This document shows, piece by piece, positions 1-7,952 of a DNA stretch of 64,000 nucleotides (position 1 is the first letter of the stretch; every line of letters starts with the position of its first letter). The translations under genes were made by a program, and so were the position numbers. Below the pieces are notes generated by a model. It did not search any database and was not told the origin of the DNA. It worked only from the letters and a program-made list of their open reading frames with translations. Source of the stretch: Ferriphaselus amnicola. Its GTDB lineage: Bacteria > Pseudomonadota > Gammaproteobacteria > Burkholderiales > Gallionellaceae. The stretch lies in NCBI RefSeq assembly GCF_000974685.2, contig NZ_AP018738.1, positions 2,232,001 to 2,296,000 on the forward strand. Reading direction: 5' to 3'.

Positions 1-72
1 CAGAACCAATGCCAGAGCAACCATGCCAACCAACGCCAGCGCCCACGTTTTAAAGCTAATTTTTGCAAACAT
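1..72 (-). CDS. Unidentified phage gene, N-terminal 24 codons only
   Basis: An ATG at 72-70 on the minus strand is preceded by an AGGAGATAAC ribosome-binding site. It opens a frame that runs off the left edge. The visible residues start MFAKISFKTWALALVG and are mostly hydrophobic, so a signal peptide or membrane segment is likely. It lies 62 bp downstream of the I protease in the same direction and is probably in the same late operon. In Mu the capsid gene T follows I, but this start does not look like a capsid protein. I cannot name it. Confidence 0.5.
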   Translation of the reverse strand, partial: MFAKISFKTWALALVGMVALALVL

Positions 73-134
73 CGTTATCTCCTAAAAAGTTTAGAACTCA
101 ATTCCGTACCACGTCAGATCAGGCGATCAGGCGA

Positions 135-1145
135 TCAGGATGCCTTGTTCTTAACGTAGTCTTCCGGCTTCACACCCATCCTGGTGCAGAACGCCAGCTC
201 GGTTTCATTCAGGCCGTGATTGCCAGCCTGATCTTTGCCGTCCACCTGCTTAGTCAGCAGCGCCACCGGCTTGGTCGCATCCAGATACTCGGTCAGCGCG
301 GCCAGCGTCTGCTTTTCCGCCCAGGGCTTTTGCGCTGGAGTCAGGCGACCATCGGTCAGCGCTGCCGTCAGCAGCTCTGCGTGCTTGGCCTTATCCGCCG
401 CTAACGCCGCCTTGGCCTTCTCGTCCTCGATCGCGGCGACTTTGGTTTTCAGTTCGCCGTTCTCGCGGGTCAGTGCTGCCACTTGGGTGTTCAATCCATC
501 GCGCTCGGTAGTCAGAGCCGTCACGTTGGTCTTCAGGCTGTCACGCTCAGAGGTGAGCGCTGCCGCTTGCTGGTCATTCAGTGCCATGTCGGCTCCTCCT
601 GTGGTTAAAAAATCGGTAAGTTCTCCCCGCGACAACGCCGCCCGCGCCATTGCGGCCAGCGCATCCAGCCCGTCGATGCCGGGGGTATTGGTGAGTGCAA
701 CAGAAATGATCTCCAGCACTTCTCCGGTCACGCCGTCGTAGTAGAAGACTGTGCTGATATAGCGATACTGCTTGTCGGCGATCTCGCGACGGGCTTGCCC
801 CGTCCAGCCGATATTGATGGCATACAGCCCCTTGCCATCGCGCCACTCGAATGTGTTGGGAATCCACCCCGCCGCGATCACCTTCTGGCCGTTCGTCTCC
901 GAACGCAGGCTTTGATGCTCGTAGTCGATCAGCGTATCCGTCTTGCGGTCAGCTGCACGGGCGATCACCCGCGCAGCGATGGAGGCATCCAGTTGCCAAG
1001 CGGCGCACTCGACCGGACGCACATCGCTCGACCGGAACGGCCCCACCGGCAGCAGATGCGCCTCGGTAGTGACCGCATCACCACCCGCACCCAACTCAAA
1101 GGTGAGGGCGGCGAAGTTGGCAGATTGTTGATTGCTGTGAGGCAT
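135..1145 (-). CDS. Mu I-type prohead protease/scaffold
   Basis: The 336-residue product matches the Mu-like prophage I protein family. In Mu, I encodes the prohead maturation protease, and an internal product (Z) serves as scaffold. The N-terminal half (about 1-175) carries the typical run VTTEAHLLPVGPFRSSD, LIDYEHQ and VALTNTPGIDGL. From about 185 to 260 it is a heptad-rich coiled coil (ALTSERDSLKTNVTALTTER), fitting a scaffold. The gene lies on the minus strand left of the early region, whereas in Mu it follows G. The start at 1145 has AGGAG upstream, and a palindrome at 1199-1216 sits about 53 bp before it. Two 8-bp tandem copies of TGATCGCC overlap the stop codon. Confidence 0.85.
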   Translation of the reverse strand: MPHSNQQSANFAALTFELGAGGDAVTTEAHLLPVGPFRSSDVRPVECAAWQLDASIAARVIARAADRKTDTLIDYEHQSLRSETNGQKVIAAGWIPNTFEWRDGKGLYAINIGWTGQARREIADKQYRYISTVFYYDGVTGEVLEIISVALTNTPGIDGLDALAAMARAALSRGELTDFLTTGGADMALNDQQAAALTSERDSLKTNVTALTTERDGLNTQVAALTRENGELKTKVAAIEDEKAKAALAADKAKHAELLTAALTDGRLTPAQKPWAEKQTLAALTEYLDATKPVALLTKQVDGKDQAGNHGLNETELAFCTRMGVKPEDYVKNKAS

Positions 1146-1159
1146 GAGGTCTCCTGTTG

Positions 1160-1222
1160 ATGGAGAGCATCATGCCGCTGGAGGGAAGTTGAAACGAGGC
1201 GGGAAATGTTTCCCGCCCGAGG
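1160..1222 (-). promoter_or_regulatory. Candidate late promoter with palindromic activator site (leftward late operon)
   Basis: The sequence at 1199-1216 is a palindrome with 8-bp arms, GCGGGAAA and TTTCCCGC, around a 2-bp centre. The longer block 1196-1222, read on the minus strand, is repeated almost exactly before the rightward late operon at 11295-11317. A -10-like CATGAT follows about 25 bp downstream, and the I gene starts about 53 bp downstream. Mor and C of phage Mu bind dyads just upstream of their promoters, so this is proposed as the site of the Mor-type protein encoded at 1563. That link is inference. Confidence 0.6.
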
Positions 1223-1343
1223 ATGGAGCGAAACCGATTTAAACGCGTTTTGAGGGCTTGGAAGGTTTGGGTGGTGCGATGGCCTGATTTTGGCAGGTCA
1301 CTGGCATTTCAAATGCACGTAGTGATTTTTAAACGCATGTACG

Positions 1344-1532
1344 TCAGGTGGAAGATGCTCCAGATTTTTCTGGCAGCATATTTACAATGGAATGAGGTAC
1401 TCGCATCCCCAACTCTTGGTAGATTGCATTTGCCAGAACACAATCCTCCTGGGTCAGATATCTAGGATTTAGATCCTGCACAGCATCAAACCACTGGCGT
1501 GTTAGCTCAAGTTGCTCTTTAGTAAGCTTCAT
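1344..1532 (-). CDS. Small phage protein of unknown function
   Basis: The 62-residue product starts MKLTKEQLELTRQWFDAVQ. It is mostly helical and charged, with no motif I recognise. I chose the ATG at 1532 because GGAGAG lies a few bases upstream; an in-frame ATG at 1547 has no such site. It is the last gene of the leftward early operon, 30 bp after Mor, so it is likely a middle-expressed accessory protein. Confidence 0.6.
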   Translation of the reverse strand: MKLTKEQLELTRQWFDAVQDLNPRYLTQEDCVLANAIYQELGMRVPHSIVNMLPEKSGASST

Positions 1533-1562
1533 GGTCTCTCCATTCATGGCGCTAATTCTGCC

Positions 1563-1964
1563 TCAAAACAAGTCCAGCTGCGCATCATCCCCTTCGCGCC
1601 GCACATTCAGGATGTGCCGACTAGAGAGGTGATGCTGCCGCGCTTGGGCGGTGATGCTGAAGTGGTGCTTTTCTCGGCGGATCTGCTCGTCGCGCACGCG
1701 GATGAACAGTTTATCAGGCTTAGGCATCCAGACGCGGTCGGCGGCATCCATGTGTGGTGCGAGCATCTCGCGCAGTCTGGCCAGCTCGTCATCGCTCAGG
1801 CCAAGGCCAGCGCTACGGTGCTTAGGGATGCTGAGATTGACCCCTCCGCGCTCGACCAGGAACTCTTTGGCGCGCCCGAAGCCCAGCGCCCGCACTACCG
1901 CCCCCAGCACGGGCGGCAGCGTGCGCAGCAGCTCAGCATCGACCGATGGCCAAGTGTGTGTCAT
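1563..1964 (-). CDS. Mor/C-family transcription activator
   Basis: The protein of about 133 residues fits the Mor transcription activator family of Mu-like phages. These dimeric activators bind dyad sites upstream of middle or late promoters and recruit host RNA polymerase. The family hallmark, a glycine-rich beta turn before the helix-turn-helix, is seen as GGVNLSIPKH, and the C-terminal half (ITAQARQHHLSSRHILNVRR) is a plausible helix-turn-helix. The ATG at 1964 overlaps the GemA stop as ATGA, so I prefer it to the ATG at 1976. Gene order GemA-Mor matches Mu. It is the best candidate to bind the two late palindromes. Confidence 0.8.
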   Translation of the reverse strand: MTHTWPSVDAELLRTLPPVLGAVVRALGFGRAKEFLVERGGVNLSIPKHRSAGLGLSDDELARLREMLAPHMDAADRVWMPKPDKLFIRVRDEQIRREKHHFSITAQARQHHLSSRHILNVRREGDDAQLDLF

Positions 1965-2410
1965 CGCGCCAGCCATCCCTTCATCGCTTCGATGATCTTC
2001 TGCGACTCGGCCACCGAGAGACTATCCAGATTTGGCACTGCGCGCCCAGCCTGACGCGCGCAGAAGGCCAGCAGCGCCGGGCGGGTGGCTTTCTCCACCT
2101 TGCCAGCCTTGCCCAGCTTACCCCACATCCTCACCATCATGGCGATGCGCTCCGGCACTTTCTTGGCATCCCCACCGCCAGTGAAGACGCGCTTCTGCCG
2201 ACTCCAGCCGCGCCGCTCATAGTCGCTTAGTACCGCATCGAGCTGCGGCACGTTTAGGCTGCTGGCCGAGATACGGCCATCGATCTCCATTGCGCCGTGG
2301 CGCTGCAACAGATCACGGTGGATCTCGTCGTTCCACCCCGGCAGACTCTTCATCGCCCATCCCTTGGCGATGCCGACGAGCTGGAGGTAGTGCTTGGTTA
2401 GATCGGTCAT
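1961..2410 (-). CDS. gemA: GemA-like protein (gp16 regulatory family, DUF1018)
   Basis: The 149-residue product matches the GemA family by length, position before Mor, and motifs such as LVGIAKGWAMKSL near the N-terminus, YERRGWSRQKR in the middle and RMWGKLG after it. In Mu, GemA alters expression of host genes, possibly through DNA supercoiling. It overlaps the upstream DUF2786 gene by ATGA and the downstream Mor gene in the same way, so the three are translationally coupled. Confidence 0.85.
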   Translation of the reverse strand: MTDLTKHYLQLVGIAKGWAMKSLPGWNDEIHRDLLQRHGAMEIDGRISASSLNVPQLDAVLSDYERRGWSRQKRVFTGGGDAKKVPERIAMMVRMWGKLGKAGKVEKATRPALLAFCARQAGRAVPNLDSLSVAESQKIIEAMKGWLAR

Positions 2411-3111
2411 GATGCCCCCAGCTTGATCTGCTCGGCACCACCGACACCGCGATTGAGTTCAGCGTTCTTGCCGGAGGAGTAGCCAGCGCCAATGTCGTTG
2501 CATTCACGGTCGCTCAAGTTGCGCCCGGCGTTACGATCACGCCGCTTCAGGTCGCGCAGGCTGGGGTAGTTCTTAGCCACATAAGCATCAATGGCGCTCT
2601 CCTCGCGCTCATTAATGATCAGCGCGGTGATCTTGCCTGATACGGCATGCAGCCACCCCTGACAGAACAGATCGGCGCGGCGCGTCTTGGTGGCCTGCTT
2701 GCAGCGTTTCAGCTTGTCGGAGATGAACTCAGCGCGCGCCCGTTTGCATTGGCGATGCAGCACCTGAAAGGCATAGGTGGCCACCTCTGGATGCACACCG
2801 CAGCCGATGAACTTCCACTTGGCAGGACTCAACGCCCAGCCGGATGAAAATATCACTTGGCAACCAAACGCATCAGCCACTTTGTTTGACAATACCTGCT
2901 CCCAGAGTGGCGGACTGGATTGTGCTCCTGCCTTCGCATGCTGCTCGCTGGCCTCGAAGGCCAGCACATCCTGATCGTCGATGCCGTGCTTCTCCATCAG
3001 CGCTCGCGCTTGACGCAAGGCTGCCTCGGCTTCGTGCTCGTTGCTGCTGGCCGAAAGTGCCAAGCACTTCTTGATCTTCTTCAGGATGTCTTTTCTGGAA
3101 TCGCTCATCAT
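2407..3111 (-). CDS. DUF2786-type phage protein
   Basis: The 234-residue product begins with the DUF2786 pattern (DILKKIKKCLALSASSNEHE, then AEAALRQARALMEKHGI), seen in many phage and bacterial proteins of unknown role. The middle (about 80-170) is rich in basic and aromatic residues, and the C-terminus ends with a small SDRECNDIGAGYSSGK-like segment. An ATG three bases downstream (3108) is equally possible as the start. It lies in the early operon between HU and GemA and is coupled to GemA by overlap. Function unknown. Confidence 0.75.
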   Translation of the reverse strand: MMSDSRKDILKKIKKCLALSASSNEHEAEAALRQARALMEKHGIDDQDVLAFEASEQHAKAGAQSSPPLWEQVLSNKVADAFGCQVIFSSGWALSPAKWKFIGCGVHPEVATYAFQVLHRQCKRARAEFISDKLKRCKQATKTRRADLFCQGWLHAVSGKITALIINEREESAIDAYVAKNYPSLRDLKRRDRNAGRNLSDRECNDIGAGYSSGKNAELNRGVGGAEQIKLGAS

Positions 3112-3170
3112 TCTCTCTCTGTTAAACCCTCTCCCGCAGCCCGCTCGGAGAACGGGCTGGAAGCGGTGAT

Positions 3171-3446
3171 TTAGGCGTTCACTGCATCCTTCAGCGCCTT
3201 GGCCACGCTCAGCTTGGGCACGTTCTTGGCCGGGATGTCGATGGATTCACCGGTGCGTGGGTTGCGGCCCTTGCTGGCTTCCTTGCGCTCGACATGCAGC
3301 TTGCCGATTCCGGGCAGTGTCACTTCGTCACCGCTGGCCAGCGCACGCTGGACGACGACACCGAGGTAATCCAGCACGGTTTCGACGGTGCCTTGCTTGA
3401 TGCTGCTGGTGGCTGCGAGTTGAGTGATGAGGTCTTGCTTCTTCAT
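3171..3446 (-). CDS. HU-family DNA-bending protein
   Basis: At 91 residues this has the normal HU length. The DNA-binding arm carries the family signature GRNPRTGE followed by IDIPAKNVPKLSVAKALKDA, typical of HU/IHF. Mu transposition needs HU and IHF from the host for transpososome assembly and early control. A phage-borne HU in the early operon could supply this function, which is inference. An AGGAGC site precedes the start. Confidence 0.92.
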   Translation of the reverse strand: MKKQDLITQLAATSSIKQGTVETVLDYLGVVVQRALASGDEVTLPGIGKLHVERKEASKGRNPRTGESIDIPAKNVPKLSVAKALKDAVNA

Positions 3447-3512
3447 GGTGTTGCTCCTTTCAGTGGGTGGGTAAATCGTTAATCTGCTACAGGTGGTTAT
3501 TCAGACCACGGG

Positions 3513-3767
3513 CTACTTCCGGCCCAGCGTCCGCTCGTGTACCCACATGCTGGCCACGATGGCGATGGGCCCAGCCAGCAGATAGGCCAGCAACGCGTAC
3601 AGGTTGCCGTCCGGGATGGAACGCAGGATCACGAGATTGCCGCCGCCAATGGCGAACGAGGTCAGCATCGCGGCCTTGTAGTGGCCCTGATTCACGTTCT
3701 GGCTCTGGAATCCGAGCGCAAACACGGTAGCGAAGGTGCCGAGGAAAACGATCAGCGCGTTCATCAC
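3513..3767 (-). CDS. Small inner-membrane phage protein
   Basis: The 84-residue product has three hydrophobic stretches: about 4-20 (ALIVFLGTFATVFALGF), 33-48, and 56-74 (LYALLAYLLAGPIAIVASM). The short tail is basic. It overlaps the upstream DUF3164 gene by ATGA, so it is expressed early. Mu-like phages often carry small early membrane proteins of unknown role. Confidence 0.6.
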   Translation of the reverse strand: MMNALIVFLGTFATVFALGFQSQNVNQGHYKAAMLTSFAIGGGNLVILRSIPDGNLYALLAYLLAGPIAIVASMWVHERTLGRK

Positions 3768-4393
3768 ACCGCCGCAATATCAAGGCTGATCGGGCGGTAC
3801 TGGTCGGTGTCGCCGACGCGCTCGTACACGCGGAAGTAGGTCTTGCTGCCTGCCACCTGGATGCTCTCGCCGATGGCCTGCATGGCCTTGTTCCACTTCT
3901 CGTCGGCGATGTCCAGGCGGCGCAGGCTCAGGATGCGCGCCGAGTTCACCCGGCCTTCCTTGTCCACCTGAAAGGCATCGTTGATGAGAGCACGGATTTC
4001 GGAGCGCGATCCCTGGCTCCATTCATGGATGCACTGGTCGATCAGTTCCTTGGCCACTTGCAAGCGCTCGTCAAAGGCCAGCGACTCAGCCACAGCGCGC
4101 TGAACTTTGTAGCGACCGTCGAAGCTGAGCAGACTGACGTTGCCTTTGATGCCGCCCATCTTCACGCCGTACTTCTCGCCGCTGAGCTGGATGAAGCTCT
4201 CGATGTCGCCGAATACCCCGGCCTTGAACTGCGCCAGCGCTTCGGACTGCGCCTTGGCGCGGGAAACGATCTCGCGCACCAGGTCATCGCGCAGCAAATC
4301 GATCTCGCGCACGGTGTCCTTGGGCCACAGAGCGCCCTTGGCATCCTGCATGTATCCCTCGGGGATGGGTTTGATTTCGGTCGTGTTCATCAT
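3764..4393 (-). CDS. DUF3164 phage protein
   Basis: The 209-residue product matches DUF3164, common in early regions of Mu-like phages. It starts with PEGYMQDAKGALWPKDTVRE and continues with helices dense in charged residues. The C-terminal part contains INDAFQVDKEGRVNSARI and LRRLDIADEKWNKAM, which recur in the family. Function is not known. It sits in the early operon and overlaps the small membrane gene downstream. Confidence 0.8.
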   Translation of the reverse strand: MMNTTEIKPIPEGYMQDAKGALWPKDTVREIDLLRDDLVREIVSRAKAQSEALAQFKAGVFGDIESFIQLSGEKYGVKMGGIKGNVSLLSFDGRYKVQRAVAESLAFDERLQVAKELIDQCIHEWSQGSRSEIRALINDAFQVDKEGRVNSARILSLRRLDIADEKWNKAMQAIGESIQVAGSKTYFRVYERVGDTDQYRPISLDIAAV

Positions 4394-4399
4394 GGTCTC

Positions 4400-4945
4400 C
4401 TATGGGTGGGTTTTGGTTTTCAAGCGCCCCAGCTCGGCCTTCACCGATTCCGGGATGGGTGTTCTCTTTTGCTCGGGCTGAGCGGGTGCTACGGGTTGAC
4501 GTGCTGCCACGCTGCCGACCGGCGTGCGACCGGCGCGGGTGTTTTCGGACTGAGCCTCCTGTACGGCCTCGGCCTTGCTGGAATATCCGGCAATGATCGT
4601 GAGCAGGTAGCCGTGGCTTTTGAGCGGCAGGGTGAGCGTCTCGCGCTTGGCCAGCATCTCTTCCAGCGCCATGCGCCAGTAATCTTGCGGGGCGCTCCAG
4701 ACACGACCGTTGCGCTCAATCTTGGCCTCAGCGATCAGCGGCAGCAGCTCGTTGAGTAGCGTGGCCACACGGTCGAACGAGAGGTTGCGATGCGCCGGGC
4801 GGAACAGGCCGAGGTACTGGATGAGCAGCTTGCCGATGGGCGCAGGCATGGCCAGCGCGGCCATTACAGCCTCGCGTGCACCCTCGTTGCCGAGCAGCAC
4901 ATCGAGGCTGGCCGTGGCTCCGCAGGCTGGGCAGGAGGTTTTCAC
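4400..4945 (-). CDS. Early phage protein with N-terminal zinc-ribbon-like motif
   Basis: The 181-residue product begins MKTSCPACGATASL. The CPxCG is half of a zinc ribbon, and no second cysteine pair is visible, so metal binding is uncertain. The centre (about 45-125) is helical, and the C-terminal 60 residues are proline- and alanine-rich with a basic end. It overlaps the upstream small gene by ATGA. Similar proteins occur in early regions of Mu-like phages without assigned function. Confidence 0.6.
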   Translation of the reverse strand: MKTSCPACGATASLDVLLGNEGAREAVMAALAMPAPIGKLLIQYLGLFRPAHRNLSFDRVATLLNELLPLIAEAKIERNGRVWSAPQDYWRMALEEMLAKRETLTLPLKSHGYLLTIIAGYSSKAEAVQEAQSENTRAGRTPVGSVAARQPVAPAQPEQKRTPIPESVKAELGRLKTKTHP

Positions 4946-5160
4946 AGATGGGTATCCTCTTCGTCGTCGCTATAGATTTCGGCGATGCGGGCACCCGCAA
5001 ACGCCTGCGCACGCTGATGCAACTTTTCGACGACCTCAACCGCCAAGCGCCGGCGCGAGGGGATAAAGTCCCTCAGCTCGTCAAGTTCTGCGGCGCAAGC
5101 CGCCAGCCTGATGGCTACACGGTGCTGATCGTCGCCCATCGTGTTCGCGGTTCCGCACAT
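4942..5160 (-). CDS. Small early phage protein
   Basis: The 72-residue product starts MCGTANTMGDDQHRVAIRLA. I chose the ATG at 5160, which has GGAGGAAT six bases upstream. An upstream in-frame ATG at 5205 would overlap the preceding gene and lacks a site. It contains a leucine-rich amphipathic helix (LAACAAELDELRDFIPSRRR) and an acidic end. Function unknown. Confidence 0.55.
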   Translation of the reverse strand: MCGTANTMGDDQHRVAIRLAACAAELDELRDFIPSRRRLAVEVVEKLHQRAQAFAGARIAEIYSDDEEDTHL

Positions 5161-5162
5161 GG

Positions 5163-5333
5163 CTATTCCTCCCTCTCGGCATAGACCATACGACGACCTT
5201 GGCACTGATCCGCCTTGGCCTTCAGCGCTTGGTTTTCCATTTCCAGATCGGCGACGTAGTCCATCTTGGCGAAGAAGGCCAGCACCGCAACAAAGGCCAC
5301 GATTCCCAGTAAAGTCTTGAAGTTCTCGTTCAT
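5163..5333 (-). CDS. Single-pass small membrane protein
   Basis: The 56-residue product starts MNENFKTLLGIVAFVAVLAF. It has one membrane segment (about 7-23), then a short heptad-like stretch (VADLEMENQALKAKADQCQG). The start at 5333 has GGGAG six bases upstream. It lies two bases after the MuB-like stop. The layout recalls a bitopic spanin or regulator of a membrane process, but no function can be assigned. Confidence 0.55.
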   Translation of the reverse strand: MNENFKTLLGIVAFVAVLAFFAKMDYVADLEMENQALKAKADQCQGRRMVYAEREE

Positions 5334-5334
5334 C

Positions 5335-6288
5335 TCACGCTCCCTTAGGTAAGGCTTGCAAGCACAGTGCCTGCCGCGCCACAAAATCCACCATGTCGCA
5401 GCTCAGCGACTTGCCCTTGCGCATCTGCTGCATCGAGGCGATCAGCCCCTCCACCAGCATCCGCGCACTTCCCTTGCAGTATTGATACAGCCGCACCACC
5501 ACCTCGTCGGGCACCTCCTCGGTACCGAATCCGGCCTGCACCAGCGCCGCTGCATCCTCCTGTGAGATTTGGCGCACAGTCTCTGGCCAGAAACCGGTGC
5601 GGCTGCGGATCTGGTCGAATTGCCCGTGTGCGGGCTTGATGAGGCCGGACAGATGTTCGGTACCCACCAGCAAGATGCCGACGTTGGCGAGGTCGCGCAG
5701 GCGGCGCAGGGTATGCAGCTGATGCGGGGTCAGCGTCTCGGCCTCATCCACGATCAGCAGGCTGTCGGTATTGCGCAGCGCATCCACCACCGCGTCAAAG
5801 CGGCTGGCGATGCTGCCCTTGCCGCTGTATCCGGCGATGCGCACCGACAGATCGCGGATCAGGCTCTGCGGGGTCATCGTTGGGGTAGCTTCGATCAAGT
5901 GCGTGTTGCTGTGCGTCGCGGCGTAGTGCTTGATGGCGAAAGTCTTGCCGGTGCCGACGAAGCCGCTGAACACCGCGAAATTGCGGTTGCGCCGCGCCAT
6001 CGCGCAGCAGGTTTGCCCCAACTTGAACACGCTGGTTTCCACCGGAGCGACTGCGTCCGAGGTGGTTTCCTCAGCGTGGCGCATGGCCGACTCCACCGCA
6101 GCCAGCTGCTTGCTCGGGCTGGTGATATAGTTGCCGTTGATGATCTGATTCAGCGTACTGGCCGGTATCCGTGCCAGCCGTGCCAGCGCTGCCTGCTTGT
6201 ACAAGTGCTCGGTCATCCAGACGTGGATGCGTTCCACCAGCGCGATGTCGGCAGCGGTGTAGTGAGTTGGATAGGTCTTCTGCGTCAT
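5335..6288 (-). CDS. MuB-type transposition ATPase
   Basis: The 317-residue AAA+ protein has an N-terminal helix-turn-helix (about 27-60, KQAALARLARIPASTLNQII), Walker A GFVGTGKT at 109-116 and Walker B LLIVDEAE at 177-184, followed by a VGTEHL sensor-like turn. This is the MuB/ExeA-type layout. In Mu, B binds target DNA as an ATP filament, recruits A-bound ends and gives target immunity. It follows transposase A directly in the early operon. Confidence 0.9.
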   Translation of the reverse strand: MTQKTYPTHYTAADIALVERIHVWMTEHLYKQAALARLARIPASTLNQIINGNYITSPSKQLAAVESAMRHAEETTSDAVAPVETSVFKLGQTCCAMARRNRNFAVFSGFVGTGKTFAIKHYAATHSNTHLIEATPTMTPQSLIRDLSVRIAGYSGKGSIASRFDAVVDALRNTDSLLIVDEAETLTPHQLHTLRRLRDLANVGILLVGTEHLSGLIKPAHGQFDQIRSRTGFWPETVRQISQEDAAALVQAGFGTEEVPDEVVVRLYQYCKGSARMLVEGLIASMQQMRKGKSLSCDMVDFVARQALCLQALPKGA

Positions 6289-6299
6289 GTTGTTCTCCC

Positions 6300-7952
6300 T
6301 TAGTTAAAATCGTCCAGACTGAAATCGCCGCCCTCGATGCGCTGCGATTCACCCTCCAGTGCGGGCAGCGCCCCCTCGGCCAGCGCTTCGGCATCGAATA
6401 CCCGACCGGCGCGGGCTATATCTTCTTCGAGGTGTTTTTGCTTGCGCTTGATCTGGTTCTCCAGTCGCTTCTGCCGCAGGTCTTCCAGGCGGTTGTCCGA
6501 GAACTGCTGAACTTTTTTAACCAGATGCGCATCGCAGATGAAATCGCCCGCTTCGGTGCGGATCACCGCCACCTTGTCATCCGTCAGGTCGTACTCCAGA
6601 ACAACGGGCTGGCCGTTCCAAGCGAGCAGGTCGGGGTGGCTATACTCGCGCCCCATATGCACCACAGCGGAGCGGCGAACCTTGCGCATCTCTGAACGGC
6701 GTTTGAGCACGGCAAGGTTCACCGTGGGCGGCACGGGCTGCAACTGCGCCCACAGTGTCTGCTTGGCCAGCGCGGGCTGGTTCGGGATGGCCCTGCCGTG
6801 GTAATCGGCCAACCATGCCGTCACGCTCTCCATAAATTCGGCCAATGTAGGCAAAGCAATACGCCCTTCCTTGACCTCGTTGACCAGGTGATTTTTTACT
6901 TCGTCAGCTTGCTCGTCGGCGCAGCAATACGCCGCCCAGCGAACGCGCAAGAAATCGTCTTTAAACGTCCTGAAAAACCTTTCAATCCAGCCCTTGCCGT
7001 GCGGGTTGCCGGGGATGGCATGGATGACCTCCTGTACACCGGAGCGGGCATAGAATCCCGTCATTTCGTCGCTCATCAGGTGGTTGAAATACCCAGAGCC
7101 GTTATCGACATACAGGATCAGTGGAACATGGTTCCACTTCACGAAACACTCCGCCCACATGTTCTGCACGGCATAGGTGCCCTCATGCTCGTCTGCGCGC
7201 ATATGCACGATATGTCGGCTAGCAAGATCCATTGCCACGGTAAGCTCTGGCCGCCACAGCTTGCCGGTGATCGGGTGGGCGAGGTAAATGTCGGCGCAGT
7301 AGCCGTCGGCGACATAAATGTCGCCCGGCAGCAGGTTGTCGATGCAGCGGCGGATGAAAGACTTTTGCGACAACCGGTAAGCGTTGCGTCCGATCCGTGC
7401 CGGGCTCATACGCCCCAGCGTGGCGGGCAGCGCATTGATATAGCCGCGCACTTGCTCGTAGCCGACGGTAAAGCCATGCACCTCCATCAGCTTGCGGTGT
7501 ATAGGGGCGATTTCCGGAGAGGTCGATTGGCTCCAAATCTCCAGCGCCAACCCTTCCCAGCGCCCTTCGATGCGGATGCGCCCCTTGTGTTTTTTGACCA
7601 GGCCATCCACGCCGTGGTCGCGGTACGCCGCCAGCTTCTCAAAAATTGTGCTGCGCGAAGGCATCATGCGCTTGCCTACCGACACGGCAGCCAGCGCATC
7701 CATCACGCTCGGCTTCAAGTCGCCGTTCTCAGCCCGGCGCATGAACAGATCGACGGCGGCACTTTCCGAGCCACGGCCTTGTATGGCGCGGATCGCTGTA
7801 ATCACACTTTCCCAGTGGTACGCCGCGATCTTCTTCTTGTCTCCGGCCACCGCAAATGCCCCCTTGCGGTGCTTGTCCAGCCTGATGACCTCAGCCCGTA
7901 ATGCTGGGCGTGGCAACTGTGTTGCCGCAGGGGTAATGGTCAGGGCTTTCAT
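6300..7952 (-). CDS. Mu A-type DDE transposase
   Basis: The 550-residue product has an N-terminal helix-turn-helix region (about 40-180), an integrase core (about 205-340) and a Mu-type C-terminal beta-barrel region (about 380-460) with a basic tail. Probable catalytic residues are D216 (VADGYCADIY), D283 (YVDNGSGYFN) and E324 (GKGWIERFFRTF). It catalyses strand transfer of phage ends into target DNA for integration and replicative transposition. The start overlaps the preceding gene by ATGA. All three catalytic residues look intact, so the transposase could be active. Confidence 0.93.
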   Translation of the reverse strand: MKALTITPAATQLPRPALRAEVIRLDKHRKGAFAVAGDKKKIAAYHWESVITAIRAIQGRGSESAAVDLFMRRAENGDLKPSVMDALAAVSVGKRMMPSRSTIFEKLAAYRDHGVDGLVKKHKGRIRIEGRWEGLALEIWSQSTSPEIAPIHRKLMEVHGFTVGYEQVRGYINALPATLGRMSPARIGRNAYRLSQKSFIRRCIDNLLPGDIYVADGYCADIYLAHPITGKLWRPELTVAMDLASRHIVHMRADEHEGTYAVQNMWAECFVKWNHVPLILYVDNGSGYFNHLMSDEMTGFYARSGVQEVIHAIPGNPHGKGWIERFFRTFKDDFLRVRWAAYCCADEQADEVKNHLVNEVKEGRIALPTLAEFMESVTAWLADYHGRAIPNQPALAKQTLWAQLQPVPPTVNLAVLKRRSEMRKVRRSAVVHMGREYSHPDLLAWNGQPVVLEYDLTDDKVAVIRTEAGDFICDAHLVKKVQQFSDNRLEDLRQKRLENQIKRKQKHLEEDIARAGRVFDAEALAEGALPALEGESQRIEGGDFSLDDFN

